NCBI GenBank assembly: GCA_040269895.1
Contig: CP158568.1
Location: 930,001 to 994,000 of the forward strand
Direction: 5' to 3'
Source: Ancalomicrobiaceae bacterium S20
Lineage (GTDB): Bacteria > Pseudomonadota > Alphaproteobacteria > Rhizobiales > Ancalomicrobiaceae
Length of the DNA: 64,000 nt
The notes beneath the pieces were generated by a model, which was not told the DNA's origin, ran no database searches, and saw nothing but the letters and a program-made list of their open reading frames with translations. The position numbers and the translations under genes are program-made. The stretch's first letter is position 1, and each line of letters starts with the position of its first letter. This document shows positions 1 to 19,137 of this stretch, in pieces.

Positions 1-2830
<2,830 letters not shown>

Positions 2831-3027
2831 TCCGCTGCGTCGCGACCCCGGTCGGCGGCCTCGCGCCCTGACCGGGGCGACCCGGGAAGCGGCGGATCGC
2901 CGCCGTCTCGGGGACTTAATTGTCGTGTAGGATGTTTCGAAACGAGACATCCACTGGGAATTCTTGGGCGGGCCGGGCGCATGCGGCACTTTTGCGACCG
3001 GACCCCGCTTCCGCCAGGAGACGGCCG
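2831..3027 (+). other. rpoB-rpoC intergenic leader with hairpin
   Basis: A 197-base gap between rpoB and rpoC. An 8-bp inverted repeat (CCCCGGTC at 2846-2853, GACCGGGG at 2870-2877) lies just after rpoB and has no T-run, so it is more likely a processing or pausing structure than a full terminator. A Shine-Dalgarno-like CCAGGAG at 3014-3020 sits 7 bases before the chosen rpoC ATG. No gene is seen here. Confidence 0.4.
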
Positions 3028-7224
<4,197 letters not shown>

Positions 7225-7251
7225 TTGAACAACGATCGACACAGTTGGAAA

Positions 7252-7280
7252 GGCCGCGGAGCGATCCGCGGCCTTTCGCG
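7252..7280 (+). terminator. Rho-independent terminator after rpoC
   Basis: Perfect 9-bp stem GGCCGCGGA (7252-7260), loop GCGA, TCCGCGGCC (7265-7273), followed by TTT. It lies 27 bases after the rpoC stop and should separate the rpoBC transcript from the str operon. Confidence 0.8.
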
Positions 7281-7527
7281 TTCACGGGGGGCGCGTTCAC
7301 GGGGAGCAGATGGCGTTCGGGGCGACGGTTCCGGCCGAAGAGGCGGGGTGGGGGCTGATGCCGGCGACCACGCGGGAAGCCCGCCGGTAGCGCTGGCATG
7401 CTGCACTGCAGCGGGTGTCATTTCGCTGCAATGTCGCCGTGTCAGAACCGCCGCGTTCGGGCGACCTGCGGGTTTCTTGTCGGTCGCCACTGACCCTTTC
7501 GATCCTCAAGATCAGTTGCCTTCGTCT

Positions 7528-7562
7528 GATCCGCCGGCTGACAAGGCCGGCGGGTCCTTTTC
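7528..7562 (+). terminator. Orphan Rho-independent terminator in rpoC-rpsL gap
   Basis: Stem GATCCGCCGGC (7528-7538), 7-base loop, GCCGGCGGGTC (7546-7556; one G-T pair), then C and TTTTT (7558-7562). It has the form of an intrinsic terminator, yet the nearest upstream gene (rpoC) already has its own terminator 270 bases earlier. Confidence 0.65.
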
Positions 7563-7857
7563 CCATCCCGAGGGACCGGCGACTCGGGCTGCCGAGGTCG
7601 AGAATCGCGTGTGGACCGACTCGCCTGGCGAGCACCCGTCGCGAAGGCCGCCTCAGCGATAGAATCGGCGGCCCCTTACACCCGCCAGCGTCCGATCGGC
7701 CAGCGGCATGGTCCGGCGGTGGCGGATTCGATGGCGTCGGTGCGCATGAAATGCAAAGCGCGTTGCCGCGGCCCATGGTGAATCTTGCGCCGTTCGGCAC
7801 CTGTGCCGTGGCGCCGCGCGCCTGTCCCGAAACCGGACGCTTTCCTGCCGATTTCGC

Positions 7858-7886
7858 TTGACGGCCGGGACGGGGCAACCTATAAG
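7858..7886 (+). promoter_or_regulatory. Predicted sigma70-type promoter of the str operon
   Basis: TTGACG (7858-7863), a 17-base spacer, then TATAAG (7881-7886; CTATAA in the alternative register). This is a near-consensus housekeeping promoter. The predicted start near 7893 gives a leader of about 375 bases before rpsL. The leader contains a small perfect stem with a GNRA-type loop, CCTTC GCAA GAAGG (7949-7962). Confidence 0.7.
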
Positions 7887-8267
7887 CGGCGCACTTTCGC
7901 GGCAGGCCCGTCGGCCGCCGATGCTTCGCCAGCGCCCTCTAAGGGGCACCTTCGCAAGAAGGGATGGCGGAACAGGGCGCCGAGACGCTGCCGGGACGCG
8001 ACCTGGAAAAGCCGAGGAATCATGACCTGGGTGGATGAACCCATCCCGGTCCTCTGACTTTTCGCGCCGACCGTGGGATCTTCGGATCCGCGGTCCGGTG
8101 CTTTCGCTCGTTCCTATCGGGGGGGCGGTGGACATGTCGATCCCGTGCGGCGCACAAGGCGCGCGCCGGGGCAGGGGAGGGTGTGGCGCCTGCTGAGGTG
8201 TGCTGCATCGGCCCGAGCGAGAGACGAGAACGGCCGAATGGCCCGGATACGAGAAGGCTGAAGACGA

Positions 8268-8639
8268 ATGCCGACGATCAACCAGCTCATCCGCAGCCCG
8301 CGGGTTGCGCCGACCAAGCGGAACAAGGTTCCCGCCATGGAGGCCTGCCCGCAGAAGCGTGGGGTGTGCACGCGCGTCTACACGACGACGCCGAAGAAGC
8401 CGAACTCGGCGCTCCGCAAGGTGGCCAAGGTTCGTCTCACCAACGGCTACGAGGTGATCGGTTACATCCCGGGCGAGGGCCATAACCTGCAGGAGCACTC
8501 GGTCGTCATGATCCGTGGCGGCCGCGTCAAGGACTTGCCGGGCGTGCGCTATCACATCCTGCGCGGTGTGCTCGATACCCAGGGCGTCAAGGACCGCAAG
8601 CAGCGCCGTTCGAAGTACGGCGCCAAGCGTCCGAAGTGA
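8268..8639 (+). CDS. rpsL: 30S ribosomal protein S12
   Basis: Decoding-centre protein of the 30S subunit, 123 aa, the normal length. The conserved [16 protein letters not shown] and [13 protein letters not shown] segments are present, with both streptomycin-related lysines in wild-type form. It is the first gene of the str operon (rpsL-rpsG-fusA-tuf) and follows a leader of about 375 bases from the predicted promoter at 7858. Start ATG at 8268 gives the usual [10 protein letters not shown]-terminus. Confidence 0.99.
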   Translation: MPTINQLIRSPRVAPTKRNKVPAMEACPQKRGVCTRVYTTTPKKPNSALRKVAKVRLTNGYEVIGYIPGEGHNLQEHSVVMIRGGRVKDLPGVRYHILRGVLDTQGVKDRKQRRSKYGAKRPK

Positions 8640-8683
8640 TCCGGCTTTTCGAAGCCGCAACCCGTTTCACGACCGAGGAATAG

Positions 8684-9157
<474 letters not shown>

Positions 9158-9190
9158 TCCTTCTCTTCGACGCTTCCGACGAGGTTCGAC

Positions 9191-11263
9191 ATGCCCCGCA
9201 CTCACGCCATCGAAGACTACCGCAACTTCGGCATCATGGCGCACATCGATGCCGGCAAGACGACGACGACCGAGCGTGTGCTCTATTACTCCGGTAAGAG
9301 CCACAAGATCGGCGAAGTCCACGACGGCGCCGCGACCATGGACTTCATGGAGCAGGAGCAGGAGCGTGGCATCACGATCACCTCGGCTGCCACCACGACG
9401 TTCTGGAACGGCAAGCGCCTGAACATCATCGACACCCCCGGCCACGTCGACTTCACCATCGAAGTCGAGCGTTCGCTGCGCGTGCTCGACGGCGCCGTGT
9501 GCGTGCTCGACTCGAACCAGGGCGTCGAGCCGCAGACCGAGACCGTTTGGCGTCAGGGCGACAAGTACAAGGTCCCACGGATCGTCTTCTGCAACAAGAT
9601 GGACAAGATCGGCGCCGATTTCGATCGCTGCATCTCGGACATCAAGACCCGCCTGGGCGCGAAGCCGATCCCGATCCAGCTGCCGATCGGCTCGGAGAGC
9701 AATTTCAAGGGCCTCATCGACCTCGTTCGCATGGTCGCGGTCGTGTGGGAAGACGAGGCGCTCGGCGCCAAGTACCACGACGAGGAAATCCCGGCCGATC
9801 TCAAGGATCGTGCCGAGGCCGCGCGCATGGAGATGATCGAGGCCTGCGTCGAGCTCGACGAGACCGCGATGGAGCAGTATCTCGAGGGCAACGAGCCCGA
9901 CGAGGCGACCATCAAGCGCCTACTGCGCAAGGCCGTGCTCACCAGCGCCTTCTATCCGGTGCTGTGCGGCTCGGCGTTCAAGAACAAGGGCGTCCAGCCC
10001 CTGCTCGACGCCGTCGTCGACTACCTGCCGTCGCCGATCGATCGCCCGGCGATCAAGGGCATCGACGTCAAGACCGGCGAAGAGGTCGAGCGCAAGTCGT
10101 CCGACGACGAGCCGCTGTCGCTGCTCGGCTTCAAGCTCATGGATGACCAGTACGGCATCCTGACCTTCTGCCGCATCTACTCGGGCAAGCTCGAGAAGGG
10201 CGTCACGCTGCTGAACTCGGTGCGCGAGAAGAACGAGCGCGTCGGCCGCATGGTTCTCATGCACGCCAACAGCCGCGAGGAAATCTCGGAGGCCTATGCC
10301 GGCGACATCGTCGCTCTGGTCGGCCTCAAGGACACCCGCACCGGCGACACGCTCTGCGACCCGAACAAGCCGGTCATCCTCGAGAAGATGGAGTTCCCGG
10401 AACCCGTCATCGAGATGGCGGTCGAGCCGAAGGCGAAGGGCGACCAGGAAAAGATGGGCATCGCGCTGGCGAAGCTCGCCGCGGAGGATCCGTCTTTCCG
10501 CGTCAACACCGATCCGGAGTCCGGCCAGACCATCATCAAGGGCATGGGCGAGCTCCATCTCGACATCAAGGTCGACATCCTGAAGCGGACCCACAAGGTC
10601 GAAGTCAACGTCGGCGCCCCGCAGGTCGCCTACCGCGAGACCATCCGCAAGTCGACGGAGATCGACTACACCCACAAGAAGCAGACCGGTGGCACCGGCC
10701 AGTTCGCGCGGGTGAAGTTCACGATCGAGCCGAACGAGACCGGCAAGGGCTTCGAGTTCGAGTCGAAGATCATCGGTGGTTCGGTGCCGAAGGAGTACTT
10801 CCCCGGCGTCGAGAAGGGCCTGAACTCGGTCCTCACCTCGGGTCCGGTGGCCGGCTTCCCGGTCGTCGACGTCAAGGTGGCACTGATCGACGGCGCGTAT
10901 CACGAGGTCGACTCCTCGGCGATCGCGTTCGAAATCGCCTCGCGTGCGGCGTTCCGTGAAGGCCTGCAGAAGGCCAACCCGGTGCTGCTCGAGCCGGTCA
11001 TGAAGGTCGAGGTCGTGACCCCCGAGGAGTACCTCGGTTCGGTCATCGGCGACCTCAACTCCCGCCGCGGCCAGATCGCCGGCACCGATACGCGCGGCAA
11101 CGCGCAGATCGTCAATGCCATGGTCCCGCTGGCGAACATGTTCGGCTACGTCAACACCCTGCGTTCGTTCTCGCAGGGCCGCGCGAGCTACACCATGCTG
11201 TTCGACCACTACGAAGAAGTGCCGTCGAACGTCGCCCAGGAAGTCCAGAAGAAGTTCGCCTGA
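9191..11263 (+). CDS. fusA: Translation elongation factor G
   Basis: Ribosomal translocation GTPase, 690 aa, the typical length. GTP-binding motifs are near the N-terminus: [13 protein letters not shown] (P-loop, about residue 17), DTPGHVDF (G3) and NKMDK (G4). Switch I includes the conserved [12 protein letters not shown]. The C-terminal half carries the domain IV stretch with GGTGQFARV. It lies between rpsG and tuf in the str operon, 45 bases before tuf. The frame is intact with no unusual features. Confidence 0.99.
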   Translation: MPRTHAIEDYRNFGIMAHIDAGKTTTTERVLYYSGKSHKIGEVHDGAATMDFMEQEQERGITITSAATTTFWNGKRLNIIDTPGHVDFTIEVERSLRVLDGAVCVLDSNQGVEPQTETVWRQGDKYKVPRIVFCNKMDKIGADFDRCISDIKTRLGAKPIPIQLPIGSESNFKGLIDLVRMVAVVWEDEALGAKYHDEEIPADLKDRAEAARMEMIEACVELDETAMEQYLEGNEPDEATIKRLLRKAVLTSAFYPVLCGSAFKNKGVQPLLDAVVDYLPSPIDRPAIKGIDVKTGEEVERKSSDDEPLSLLGFKLMDDQYGILTFCRIYSGKLEKGVTLLNSVREKNERVGRMVLMHANSREEISEAYAGDIVALVGLKDTRTGDTLCDPNKPVILEKMEFPEPVIEMAVEPKAKGDQEKMGIALAKLAAEDPSFRVNTDPESGQTIIKGMGELHLDIKVDILKRTHKVEVNVGAPQVAYRETIRKSTEIDYTHKKQTGGTGQFARVKFTIEPNETGKGFEFESKIIGGSVPKEYFPGVEKGLNSVLTSGPVAGFPVVDVKVALIDGAYHEVDSSAIAFEIASRAAFREGLQKANPVLLEPVMKVEVVTPEEYLGSVIGDLNSRRGQIAGTDTRGNAQIVNAMVPLANMFGYVNTLRSFSQGRASYTMLFDHYEEVPSNVAQEVQKKFA

Positions 11264-11308
11264 TCCTTCGATAGCGATCGGCAATAGAGAGATCACGGAG
11301 TTCATCCG

Positions 11309-12499
<1,191 letters not shown>

Positions 12500-12517
12500 T
12501 TATCGACAACCGGAGCG

Positions 12518-12550
12518 GGGCGCGCGCCTCAGTCGCGCGCCCTTCTCGTT
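12518..12550 (+). terminator. Hairpin between tuf and rpsJ (possible attenuator)
   Basis: Perfect 9-bp stem GGGCGCGCG (12518-12526), loop CCTCAGT, CGCGCGCCC (12534-12542), followed by TTCTCGTT. The tail is only moderately T-rich, so partial termination between the str and S10 operons is more plausible than a full stop. It ends 33 bases before the rpsJ start. Confidence 0.5.
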
Positions 12551-12575
12551 CCCAGGAAGCTCCGAGGGTTCGGAA

Positions 12576-12884
<309 letters not shown>

Positions 12885-12963
12885 TTCTTCATCAGAGCCG
12901 AGGCTGACGTACTCCCGGACCATCACCGTTCCGTGACGGTCCGACAACGATAGAGAGAACGCC

Positions 12964-13689
12964 ATGCGTTCAGGTGTGATCGCACAGAAGCTGGGGATGA
13001 CCCGGATCTTTACGGAGGCCGGCGAGCAGGTGCCCGTGACGGTGCTCAAGCTCGACAGCTGCCAGGTCGTCGCTCAGCGGACCGAAGAGAAGAACGGCTA
13101 CACCGCGCTGCAGCTCGGTGCCGGTCTCGCCAAGGTGAAGAACACCACGCAGCCGATGCGTGGCCACTTCGCCAAGGCCGAGGTCGAGCCCAAGCGGAAG
13201 CTGGTGGAGTTCCGGGTCGACCCGGCGAACCTGATCGACGTGGGCGCGGAGATCACCGCCGACCACTTCGTCGTCGGTCAGTACGTCGACGTCACCGGGC
13301 AGTCGATCGGCAAGGGGTACCAGGGCGCCATGAAGCGCTGGAACTTCGGCGGTCTGCGTGCCACGCACGGCGTCTCGGTCTCGCATCGCTCGGCCGGTTC
13401 GACCGGTCAGCGCCAGGATCCGGGCAAGACGTTCGCGGGCAAGAAGATGGCTGGCCATCTCGGTGCCGAGCGCGTCACGACCCAGAACCTCAAGGTCGTC
13501 CGCACGGACGTCGACCGCGGCCTGATCATGGTCGAGGGCGCCGTTCCGGGCTCGAAGGGCGGCTGGATCATCGTCCGCGACGCCGTCAAGCGCGCCGCCC
13601 CCAAGGAGCTGCCGCTCCCGGGTGCGTTCCGCGCGCCGACCAAGGCCGCCGCGGCTCAGACCGCTACGGAAGAGAAGGGGGCCGAGTGA
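12964..13689 (+). CDS. rplC: 50S ribosomal protein L3
   Basis: Early-assembly 50S protein near the peptidyl-transferase centre, 241 aa. It begins [16 protein letters not shown]. The central extension [19 protein letters not shown], which carries the Gln methylated in many bacteria, is intact. The C-terminal tail after about residue 215 ([18 protein letters not shown]) is an Ala-rich extension, as is common in alphaproteobacteria. Its TGA overlaps the rplD ATG by one base, which suggests translational coupling. Confidence 0.99.
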   Translation: MRSGVIAQKLGMTRIFTEAGEQVPVTVLKLDSCQVVAQRTEEKNGYTALQLGAGLAKVKNTTQPMRGHFAKAEVEPKRKLVEFRVDPANLIDVGAEITADHFVVGQYVDVTGQSIGKGYQGAMKRWNFGGLRATHGVSVSHRSAGSTGQRQDPGKTFAGKKMAGHLGAERVTTQNLKVVRTDVDRGLIMVEGAVPGSKGGWIIVRDAVKRAAPKELPLPGAFRAPTKAAAAQTATEEKGAE

Positions 13690-14318
13690 TGAAGCTCGAC
13701 GTCAAGACGCTCGACGGCGCCGCGGCCGGCTCGATCGAGCTTTCCGACGAGATCTTCGGCCTCGAGCCGCGCACTGATCTCATTCAGCGCGTGATCCGTT
13801 GGCAGCTCGCCAAGCGCCGGGCCGGCACCCACAAGGTGAAGGGCCGCGCCGAGATCGCGCGCACCGGCAAGAAGATGTTCAAGCAGAAGGGCACCGGCAG
13901 TGCCCGTCACGGCTCGGCGCGCGCGCCGCAGTTCCGCGGCGGTGGCCGCGCCCACGGCCCGGTCGTGCGCAGCCATGCGCACGAGCTGCCGAAGAAGGTG
14001 CGTATCCTCGGCCTCAAGCACGCGCTGTCGGCCAAGGCCGCGGCTTCGTCGCTGGTGGTCCTTGATGCGGCCGCGCTGGACGCGCCGAAGACCAAGGTGG
14101 CGGCCGAGAAGCTCGCCAAGCTCGGTCTCTCGAACGTCCTGTTCGTGGCCGGCAACGAGGTCGACGCCAATTTCGGTCTGGCGACCCGCAACCTGCCGAA
14201 CGTCGATGTCCTGCCGGCGCAGGGCCTCAACGTCTACGACATCCTGCGTCGCGAGACCCTGGTCCTGACCAAGGACGCCGTGGACGCGATCGAAGCCCGG
14301 TTCCGGGTGGAGGCCTGA
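13689..14318 (+). CDS. rplD: 50S ribosomal protein L4
   Basis: 50S protein lining the exit tunnel, 209 aa. ATG 13689 overlaps the rplC stop by one base; a GTG one codon earlier is possible but less likely. The conserved basic loop with [19 protein letters not shown] is at about residues 63-78. In gammaproteobacteria L4 represses the S10 operon; no equivalent leader is identifiable here. rplW follows after 2 bases. Confidence 0.98.
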   Translation: MKLDVKTLDGAAAGSIELSDEIFGLEPRTDLIQRVIRWQLAKRRAGTHKVKGRAEIARTGKKMFKQKGTGSARHGSARAPQFRGGGRAHGPVVRSHAHELPKKVRILGLKHALSAKAAASSLVVLDAAALDAPKTKVAAEKLAKLGLSNVLFVAGNEVDANFGLATRNLPNVDVLPAQGLNVYDILRRETLVLTKDAVDAIEARFRVEA

Positions 14319-14320
14319 TC

Positions 14321-14617
14321 ATGGCGACGAACCTCGCGCACTACGACATCATCCGCTCGCCGGTCATCACCGAGAAGGCGACGATCGCGGCGGAGCAGAA
14401 CAAGGTGGTCTTCAACGTCGCGAAGACCGCCACGAAGCCCGAGATCAAGGCCGCCGTCGAGGCGCTGTTCAAGGTCGAGGTCGAGAAGGTCAACACGCTC
14501 GTCCGCAAGGGCAAGGTGAAGCGCTTCCGCGGCTTCGTCGGCAAGCAGGACGACTTCAAGCGCGCGATCGTGACCCTCAAAGAGGGCCACAAGATCGACA
14601 TCACGACCGGCCTCTGA
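14321..14617 (+). CDS. rplW: 50S ribosomal protein L23
   Basis: Tunnel-exit protein that forms the docking site for trigger factor and SRP, 98 aa. It has the family pattern [14 protein letters not shown] at the N-terminus and [18 protein letters not shown] in the middle. It lies 2 bases after rplD and 19 before rplB in the S10 operon. Length and frame are normal. Confidence 0.98.
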   Translation: MATNLAHYDIIRSPVITEKATIAAEQNKVVFNVAKTATKPEIKAAVEALFKVEVEKVNTLVRKGKVKRFRGFVGKQDDFKRAIVTLKEGHKIDITTGL

Positions 14618-14636
14618 GGATCGGGAGAAGGATAAA

Positions 14637-15473
14637 ATGGCGCTCAAGACCTTCAAGCCGGTCACGCCCTCGATCCGCCAGCTGGTCATCGTCGACCGCT
14701 CGGAGCTGCACAAGGGCAAGCCGGTCAAGAGCCTGACCGAGGGTCTGAACAAGACCGGCGGCCGCAACAACCTCGGCCGCGTCACCGCCCGCTTCAAGGG
14801 CGGCGGTCACAAGCGGACCTATCGCATCGTCGACTTCAAGCGTCGCAAGTTCGGCGTTCCGGCGACGGTGGAGCGGCTCGAGTACGATCCGAACCGTTCG
14901 GCGTTCATCGCGCTGATCCGGTATCAGGACGACGAGCTGAGCTACATCCTGGCGCCGCAGCGCCTCGCTGTCGGCGACACGGTCATCGCCTCGGCCGACG
15001 TCGTCGACGTCAAGCCGGGCAACGCGATGCCGGTGGGCAACATGCCGGTCGGCACCATCATCCACAATGTGGAGATGAAGCCGGGCAAGGGCGGGCAGAT
15101 CGCCCGTTCGGCGGGCACGTTCGCGCAGATCGTCGGCCGCGACCAGGGCTACGTGATCGTTCGCCTGAACTCGGGCGAGCAGCGTCTGATCCTCGGCACC
15201 TGCCTGGCTTCGGTCGGCGCGGTGTCGAACCCGGATCACATGAACACCTCGATCGGCAAGGCCGGTCGCTCGCGTTGGCTGGGTCGCCGTCCGCATAACC
15301 GCGGTGTCGCGATGAACCCGGTCGACCATCCGCACGGCGGCGGCGAAGGCCGCACCTCGGGCGGCCGTCATCCGGTCACCCCGTGGGGCAAGCCGACCAA
15401 GGGCAAGAAGACGCGGTCCAACAAGCAGACGAACAAGTTCATCGTCCGCTCGCGTCACGCCAAGAAGGGTTGA
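14637..15473 (+). CDS. rplB: 50S ribosomal protein L2
   Basis: Large 23S rRNA-binding protein near the peptidyl-transferase centre, 278 aa, standard length. It begins [17 protein letters not shown]. The conserved C-terminal [13 protein letters not shown] carries the functionally important His. The C-terminus is strongly basic ([19 protein letters not shown]). It is followed by rpsS after 9 bases. Confidence 0.99.
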   Translation: MALKTFKPVTPSIRQLVIVDRSELHKGKPVKSLTEGLNKTGGRNNLGRVTARFKGGGHKRTYRIVDFKRRKFGVPATVERLEYDPNRSAFIALIRYQDDELSYILAPQRLAVGDTVIASADVVDVKPGNAMPVGNMPVGTIIHNVEMKPGKGGQIARSAGTFAQIVGRDQGYVIVRLNSGEQRLILGTCLASVGAVSNPDHMNTSIGKAGRSRWLGRRPHNRGVAMNPVDHPHGGGEGRTSGGRHPVTPWGKPTKGKKTRSNKQTNKFIVRSRHAKKG

Positions 15474-15482
15474 GGTTAAGTT

Positions 15483-15761
15483 ATGGCTCGTTCTGTCTGG
15501 AAAGGCCCGTTCGTCGACGGTTACCTCCTGAAGAAGGCCGAGAAGGCGCGCGCTGCGACGCGCGCCGAAGTGATCAAGATCTGGAGCCGTCGCTCCACGA
15601 TCCTGCCGCACTTCGTCGGGCTCACCTTCGGCGTCTACAACGGTCAGAAGCACATCCCGGTTCTCGTCTCCGAGGACATGGTCGGTCACAAGTTCGGTGA
15701 GTTCTCGCCGACCCGGACCTACTATGGTCATGCGGCCGACAAGAAGGCGAAGAGGAAGTAA
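15483..15761 (+). CDS. rpsS: 30S ribosomal protein S19
   Basis: 30S head protein that forms a complex with S13, 92 aa. It begins [18 protein letters not shown] and contains [16 protein letters not shown], both typical. It sits between rplB and rplV with very short spacers, as in other S10 operons. No irregularity is seen. Confidence 0.98.
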   Translation: MARSVWKGPFVDGYLLKKAEKARAATRAEVIKIWSRRSTILPHFVGLTFGVYNGQKHIPVLVSEDMVGHKFGEFSPTRTYYGHAADKKAKRK

Positions 15762-15766
15762 GCCCC

Positions 15767-16144
15767 ATGTCGAAGCCGAAGACCGAGCGGGCGCTCAAGG
15801 ACATCGAAGCTCAGGCGGTCGCCCGCATGCTGCGCGTGTCGCCCCAGAAGCTGAACCTCGTCGCGGGCCTGATCCGTGGCAAGAAGGTCGCCACCGCGCT
15901 CGCGGAGCTGACCTTCTCGCGCAAGCGTATCGCCGGCGACGTCAAGAAGACGCTCGAGAGCGCGATCGCGAACGCCGAGAACAACCATGAGCTCGACGTC
16001 GACAGCCTCGTCGTCGCCGAGGCCTACGTTGGCAAGGCCCTCGTCATGAAGCGGTTCCATGCGCGTGCCCGTGGCCGCGCCGGCCGTGTCGAGAAGCCGT
16101 TCTCGAACCTGACGATCGTCGTCCGTGAAGTGGAGTCCGCCTGA
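15767..16144 (+). CDS. rplV: 50S ribosomal protein L22
   Basis: 50S protein whose beta-hairpin reaches into the exit tunnel, 125 aa. It shows [20 protein letters not shown] near the N-terminus and the hairpin region [19 protein letters not shown]. Its TGA overlaps the rpsC ATG by one base (16144), which indicates translational coupling. The wild-type macrolide-loop area shows no visible insertion or deletion. Confidence 0.98.
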   Translation: MSKPKTERALKDIEAQAVARMLRVSPQKLNLVAGLIRGKKVATALAELTFSRKRIAGDVKKTLESAIANAENNHELDVDSLVVAEAYVGKALVMKRFHARARGRAGRVEKPFSNLTIVVREVESA

Positions 16145-16923
16145 TGGGACAGAAGGTCAATCCGATCGGGCTTCGGCTCGGCATCAACCGGACGTGGGAT
16201 TCCCGCTGGTTCGCCGGTAAGCACGAGTACGGCAAGCTGCTCCACGAGGACATTGCGATCCGCAAGTACCTCATGGAAGAGCTGAAGCAGGCGGCGGTCT
16301 CGAAGATCGTGATCGAGCGCCCGCATCGCAAGGCCCGCGTGACGATCCACACCGCCCGTCCGGGCGTGGTGATCGGCAAGAAGGGCACCGACATCGACAA
16401 GCTGCGCAAGGGCGTGGCGAAGATCACGGACTCGGAAGTCCACATCAACATCGTGGAAGTCCGCAAGCCCGAGACCGACGCCAACCTGGTCGCCGCCTCG
16501 ATCGCCCAGCAGCTGGAGCGCCGCGTGGCGTTCCGCCGCGCCATGAAGCGCGCCGTCCAGTCGGCGATGCGTCTCGGCGCCGAGGGCATCCGCATCAACT
16601 GCTCCGGTCGTCTCGGCGGTGCCGAGATCGCGCGCCTGGAGTGGTATCGCGAGGGTCGGGTTCCGCTGCACACGCTGCGTGCGGACATCGATTTCGGGAT
16701 CGCCACCGCGATCACGGCCTACGGCACCTGCGGTGTGAAGGTCTGGATCTTCAAGGGCGAGATCCTGGAGCACGATCCGATGGCGTCCGAACGCCGCGCT
16801 CTGGAGGCCGAACCGGGCCGCCGTGAGTCGCGTGACGGTCGTGACCGCGATCGGGATCGGGATGGTGACCGCCGCGGCCGCGGCCGGCGTGATCGCGACC
16901 GCGATCGCGACGGCGAGCGCTGA
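16144..16923 (+). CDS. rpsC: 30S ribosomal protein S3 with RD-rich C-terminal extension
   Basis: 30S protein at the mRNA entry site, with two KH-like domains, 259 aa. It begins [20 protein letters not shown] and has the KH motif [15 protein letters not shown] at about residues 75-90. The family core ends near residue 212. After it comes an unusual tail of about 45 residues made almost entirely of Arg, Asp and Gly ([19 protein letters not shown]). The DNA there is built of repeated CGN-GAN codons (about 16825-16920), so the tail may vary in length between strains. Confidence 0.98.
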   Translation: MGQKVNPIGLRLGINRTWDSRWFAGKHEYGKLLHEDIAIRKYLMEELKQAAVSKIVIERPHRKARVTIHTARPGVVIGKKGTDIDKLRKGVAKITDSEVHINIVEVRKPETDANLVAASIAQQLERRVAFRRAMKRAVQSAMRLGAEGIRINCSGRLGGAEIARLEWYREGRVPLHTLRADIDFGIATAITAYGTCGVKVWIFKGEILEHDPMASERRALEAEPGRRESRDGRDRDRDRDGDRRGRGRRDRDRDRDGER

Positions 16924-16960
16924 TCGGCTGAGCGACAGAGAAAAGTGAAAGAGAACGACG

Positions 16961-17374
16961 ATGCTGCAGCCTAAGCGCACGAAGTTCCGCAAGCAGTTCA
17001 AGGGTCGGATCCACGGCGCGTCGAAGGGCGCGACCTCGCTGGACTTCGGTGCCTTCGGACTGAAGGCGCTCGAGCCCGAGCGGGTCACCGCCCGGCAGAT
17101 CGAGGCCGCCCGTCGCGCGATCACCCGCCAGATGAAGCGTCAGGGACGCGTCTGGATCCGGGTGTTCCCCGACGTGCCGGTTTCGCAGAAGCCGACCGAA
17201 GTGCGCATGGGTAAGGGCAAGGGCGCTCCCGAATTCTGGGCAGCGCGTGTCCACCCGGGCCGCATCCTGTTCGAGATCGACGGCGTGTCGCTCGAGACGG
17301 CCGAGGAGGCTCTGCGGCTCGGCGCCGCCAAGCTTCCGATCAAGACGCGCTTCATCCAGCGCATCGCCGACTGA
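16961..17374 (+). CDS. rplP: 50S ribosomal protein L16
   Basis: 50S protein that helps position tRNA in the A site, 137 aa. It begins [16 protein letters not shown] and includes [20 protein letters not shown] and [15 protein letters not shown], all diagnostic. It lies 37 bases after rpsC and 15 before rpmC in the S10 operon. Length is normal. Confidence 0.98.
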   Translation: MLQPKRTKFRKQFKGRIHGASKGATSLDFGAFGLKALEPERVTARQIEAARRAITRQMKRQGRVWIRVFPDVPVSQKPTEVRMGKGKGAPEFWAARVHPGRILFEIDGVSLETAEEALRLGAAKLPIKTRFIQRIAD

Positions 17375-17389
17375 TCGAGGATACGACCG

Positions 17390-17581
17390 ATGAAGGCCGC
17401 CGAAATCGTCAACAAGACCGCCGACGAGCTGAACGATCAGCTCGCGACGCTCAAGAAAGAGCAGTTCAACCTTCGCTTCCAGAAGGCCACCGGACAGCTC
17501 GAGAACACGGCGCGTGTGCGCCAAGTCCGTCGCGACATCGCCCGGATCCAGACCATCCTGCGCTCCAAGAGCGCTAGCTAA
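17390..17581 (+). CDS. rpmC: 50S ribosomal protein L29
   Basis: Small two-helix 50S protein near the tunnel exit, 63 aa. It has the helical pattern [19 protein letters not shown] and ends with the typical [14 protein letters not shown]. It lies between rplP and rpsQ with 15-base spacers. Length is normal for the family. Confidence 0.97.
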   Translation: MKAAEIVNKTADELNDQLATLKKEQFNLRFQKATGQLENTARVRQVRRDIARIQTILRSKSAS

Positions 17582-17596
17582 GAGGGGCGGGGTGCC

Positions 17597-17839
17597 ATGC
17601 CGAAGCGTGTGCTGCAGGGCGTCGTCGTCAGCGACAAGAACGACAAGACCGTGGTGGTCATGGTGGAGCGCCGCTTCACCCATCCGCTGCTGAAGAAGAC
17701 CGTGCGCCGGTCCAAGAAGTACCATGCGCATGACGAGGAGAACCGGTGCAAGACCGGTGACATCGTCTCGATCGAGGAGGGGCGTCCCCTCTCCAAGAAC
17801 AAGCGCTGGGTGGTCCTCGGACCGGTCGGCGAAGCGTGA
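17597..17839 (+). CDS. rpsQ: 30S ribosomal protein S17
   Basis: 30S protein with an OB fold, 80 aa. It begins [20 protein letters not shown] and carries the conserved [22 protein letters not shown]. It ends the S10-type gene set; the spc-type set continues with rplN 35 bases later without an obvious terminator, so the two are probably one transcript here. Confidence 0.98.
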   Translation: MPKRVLQGVVVSDKNDKTVVVMVERRFTHPLLKKTVRRSKKYHAHDEENRCKTGDIVSIEEGRPLSKNKRWVVLGPVGEA

Positions 17840-17874
17840 TTTTGGCGACGTAAGAGAAGGAAAGGCGGTCGGTC

Positions 17875-18243
17875 ATGATCCAGATGCAGACCAACCTCGA
17901 CGTCGCCGACAACTCCGGCGCCAAGCGCGTCATGTGCATCAAGGTCCTCGGTGGATCGATGCGCAAGTATGCGAGCGTCGGCGACATCATTGTCGTCTCC
18001 GTCAAGGAGGCGATCCCGCGCGGCCGCGTGAAGAAGGGCGACGTCATGAAGGCGGTCGTCGTTCGCGTGTCGAAGGACATCCGCCGTCCCGACGGTTCGG
18101 TGATCCGCTTCGATCGCAACGCTGCGGTGCTCATCAACAACCAGAAAGAGCCGATCGGCACCCGTATCTTCGGACCGGTTCCGCGCGAGCTGCGCGCCAA
18201 GAACCACACGAAGATCCTGTCGCTCGCGCCGGAGGTGCTGTGA
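17875..18243 (+). CDS. rplN: 50S ribosomal protein L14
   Basis: Conserved 50S interface protein, 122 aa. It begins [20 protein letters not shown] and includes [20 protein letters not shown]-type sequence near the C-terminus (here [15 protein letters not shown]). Its TGA overlaps the rplX ATG by one base. Length and frame are normal. Confidence 0.98.
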   Translation: MIQMQTNLDVADNSGAKRVMCIKVLGGSMRKYASVGDIIVVSVKEAIPRGRVKKGDVMKAVVVRVSKDIRRPDGSVIRFDRNAAVLINNQKEPIGTRIFGPVPRELRAKNHTKILSLAPEVL

Positions 18244-18560
18244 TGGCGGCGAAGATCAAGAAGGGCGACAAGGTCGTCGTCCTCGCTGGCCGTGACAAGG
18301 GCAAGACCGGTGAGGTCCTGCGCGTCATTCCGGCGGAAGAGCGCGCTGTCGTGCGCGGCGTCAACGTCGTCCAGCGGCACACCAAGCCGCAGGGCGTCAA
18401 TGAGGGTGGCATCGTGCCGAAGGAGGCTCCGATCCACCTGTCCAACCTGGCGATCGCGGACCCGAAGTCCGGCGAGGCGACCCGGGTCGGTTTCAAGGTT
18501 CTGGACGACGGCCGCAAGGTCCGGTTCGCCAAGCGTTCTGGAGATCTGATCGATGGCTGA
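18243..18560 (+). CDS. rplX: 50S ribosomal protein L24
   Basis: Assembly-initiator protein of the 50S subunit, 105 aa. The ATG at 18243 overlaps the rplN stop. It contains the KOW motif [20 protein letters not shown] (residues 4-23). It overlaps rplE by 8 bases (18553-18560), so translation of the two is probably coupled. The open frame continues far upstream of 18243, but that extension is unrelated sequence. Confidence 0.97.
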   Translation: MAAKIKKGDKVVVLAGRDKGKTGEVLRVIPAEERAVVRGVNVVQRHTKPQGVNEGGIVPKEAPIHLSNLAIADPKSGEATRVGFKVLDDGRKVRFAKRSGDLIDG

Positions 18561-19110
18561 GGCGGCTTACGAGGCCCGGCTCAAGAAGCACTACCAGGAC
18601 GTGGTGCGGCCGGCGATGATCGAGAAGTTCGGCTACAAGAACCCCATGGAAGTGCCGACCCTCGACAAGGTCGTGCTCAACATGGGCGTGGGCGAAGCCA
18701 CGGCTGACTCCAAGAAGCCGACCGTCGCGGCGGCCGACCTCGCGCAGATCGCCGGCCAGAAGCCGGTGATCACCCGCGCCCGGAACGCGATCGCGACCTT
18801 CAAGATCCGCGAGAACATGCCGATCGGCGCGAAGGTCACCCTTCGCAAGACGCGCATGTACGAGTTCCTGGACCGCCTGGTCACGATCGCGCTGCCGCGC
18901 GTCCGCGACTTCCGCGGCCTGAACCCCAAGAGCTTCGACGGCCGTGGCAACTTCGCCATGGGCGTCAAGGAACACATCGTTTTCCCGGAGATCAACTACG
19001 ACAAGGTCGATCAGATCTGGGGAATGGACATCATCGTCTGTACGACGGCGAAGACGGACGAGGAAGCGCGGGAACTCCTGCGTCTCTTCAACTTCCCCTT
19101 CCGCCAGTAA
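18553..19110 (+). CDS. rplE: 50S ribosomal protein L5
   Basis: 5S rRNA-binding protein of the central protuberance, 185 aa. It has [20 protein letters not shown] near the N-terminus and [20 protein letters not shown] in the C-terminal half. Its start overlaps the end of rplX by 8 bases. It is followed by rpsN after 27 bases. Length is typical for alphaproteobacteria. Confidence 0.98.
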   Translation: MAEAAYEARLKKHYQDVVRPAMIEKFGYKNPMEVPTLDKVVLNMGVGEATADSKKPTVAAADLAQIAGQKPVITRARNAIATFKIRENMPIGAKVTLRKTRMYEFLDRLVTIALPRVRDFRGLNPKSFDGRGNFAMGVKEHIVFPEINYDKVDQIWGMDIIVCTTAKTDEEARELLRLFNFPFRQ

Positions 19111-19137
19111 GCCGTTACGGCAGAGGATAGGAAAGAC

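Larger units (their letters stand above)
7281..8267. other. Long rpoC-rpsL intergenic region (terminator, promoter, leader; no convincing gene)
   Basis: About 990 bases without a credible protein gene: the open frames on both strands are Arg/Pro-rich and lack family features. It contains a small hairpin (TGCAGCG 7407-7413 with CGCTGCA 7424-7430), a second Rho-independent terminator at 7528-7562, a strong promoter at 7858-7886 and a leader of about 375 bases before rpsL. The second terminator has no known gene in front of it, which leaves room for a small RNA at about 7290-7562. Confidence 0.5.

Noticed and set aside
7415-7861. 148-residue open frame between rpoC and rpsL
   Set aside because: Arg/Pro/Gly-rich with no recognisable domain; it runs across a terminator and into the promoter.
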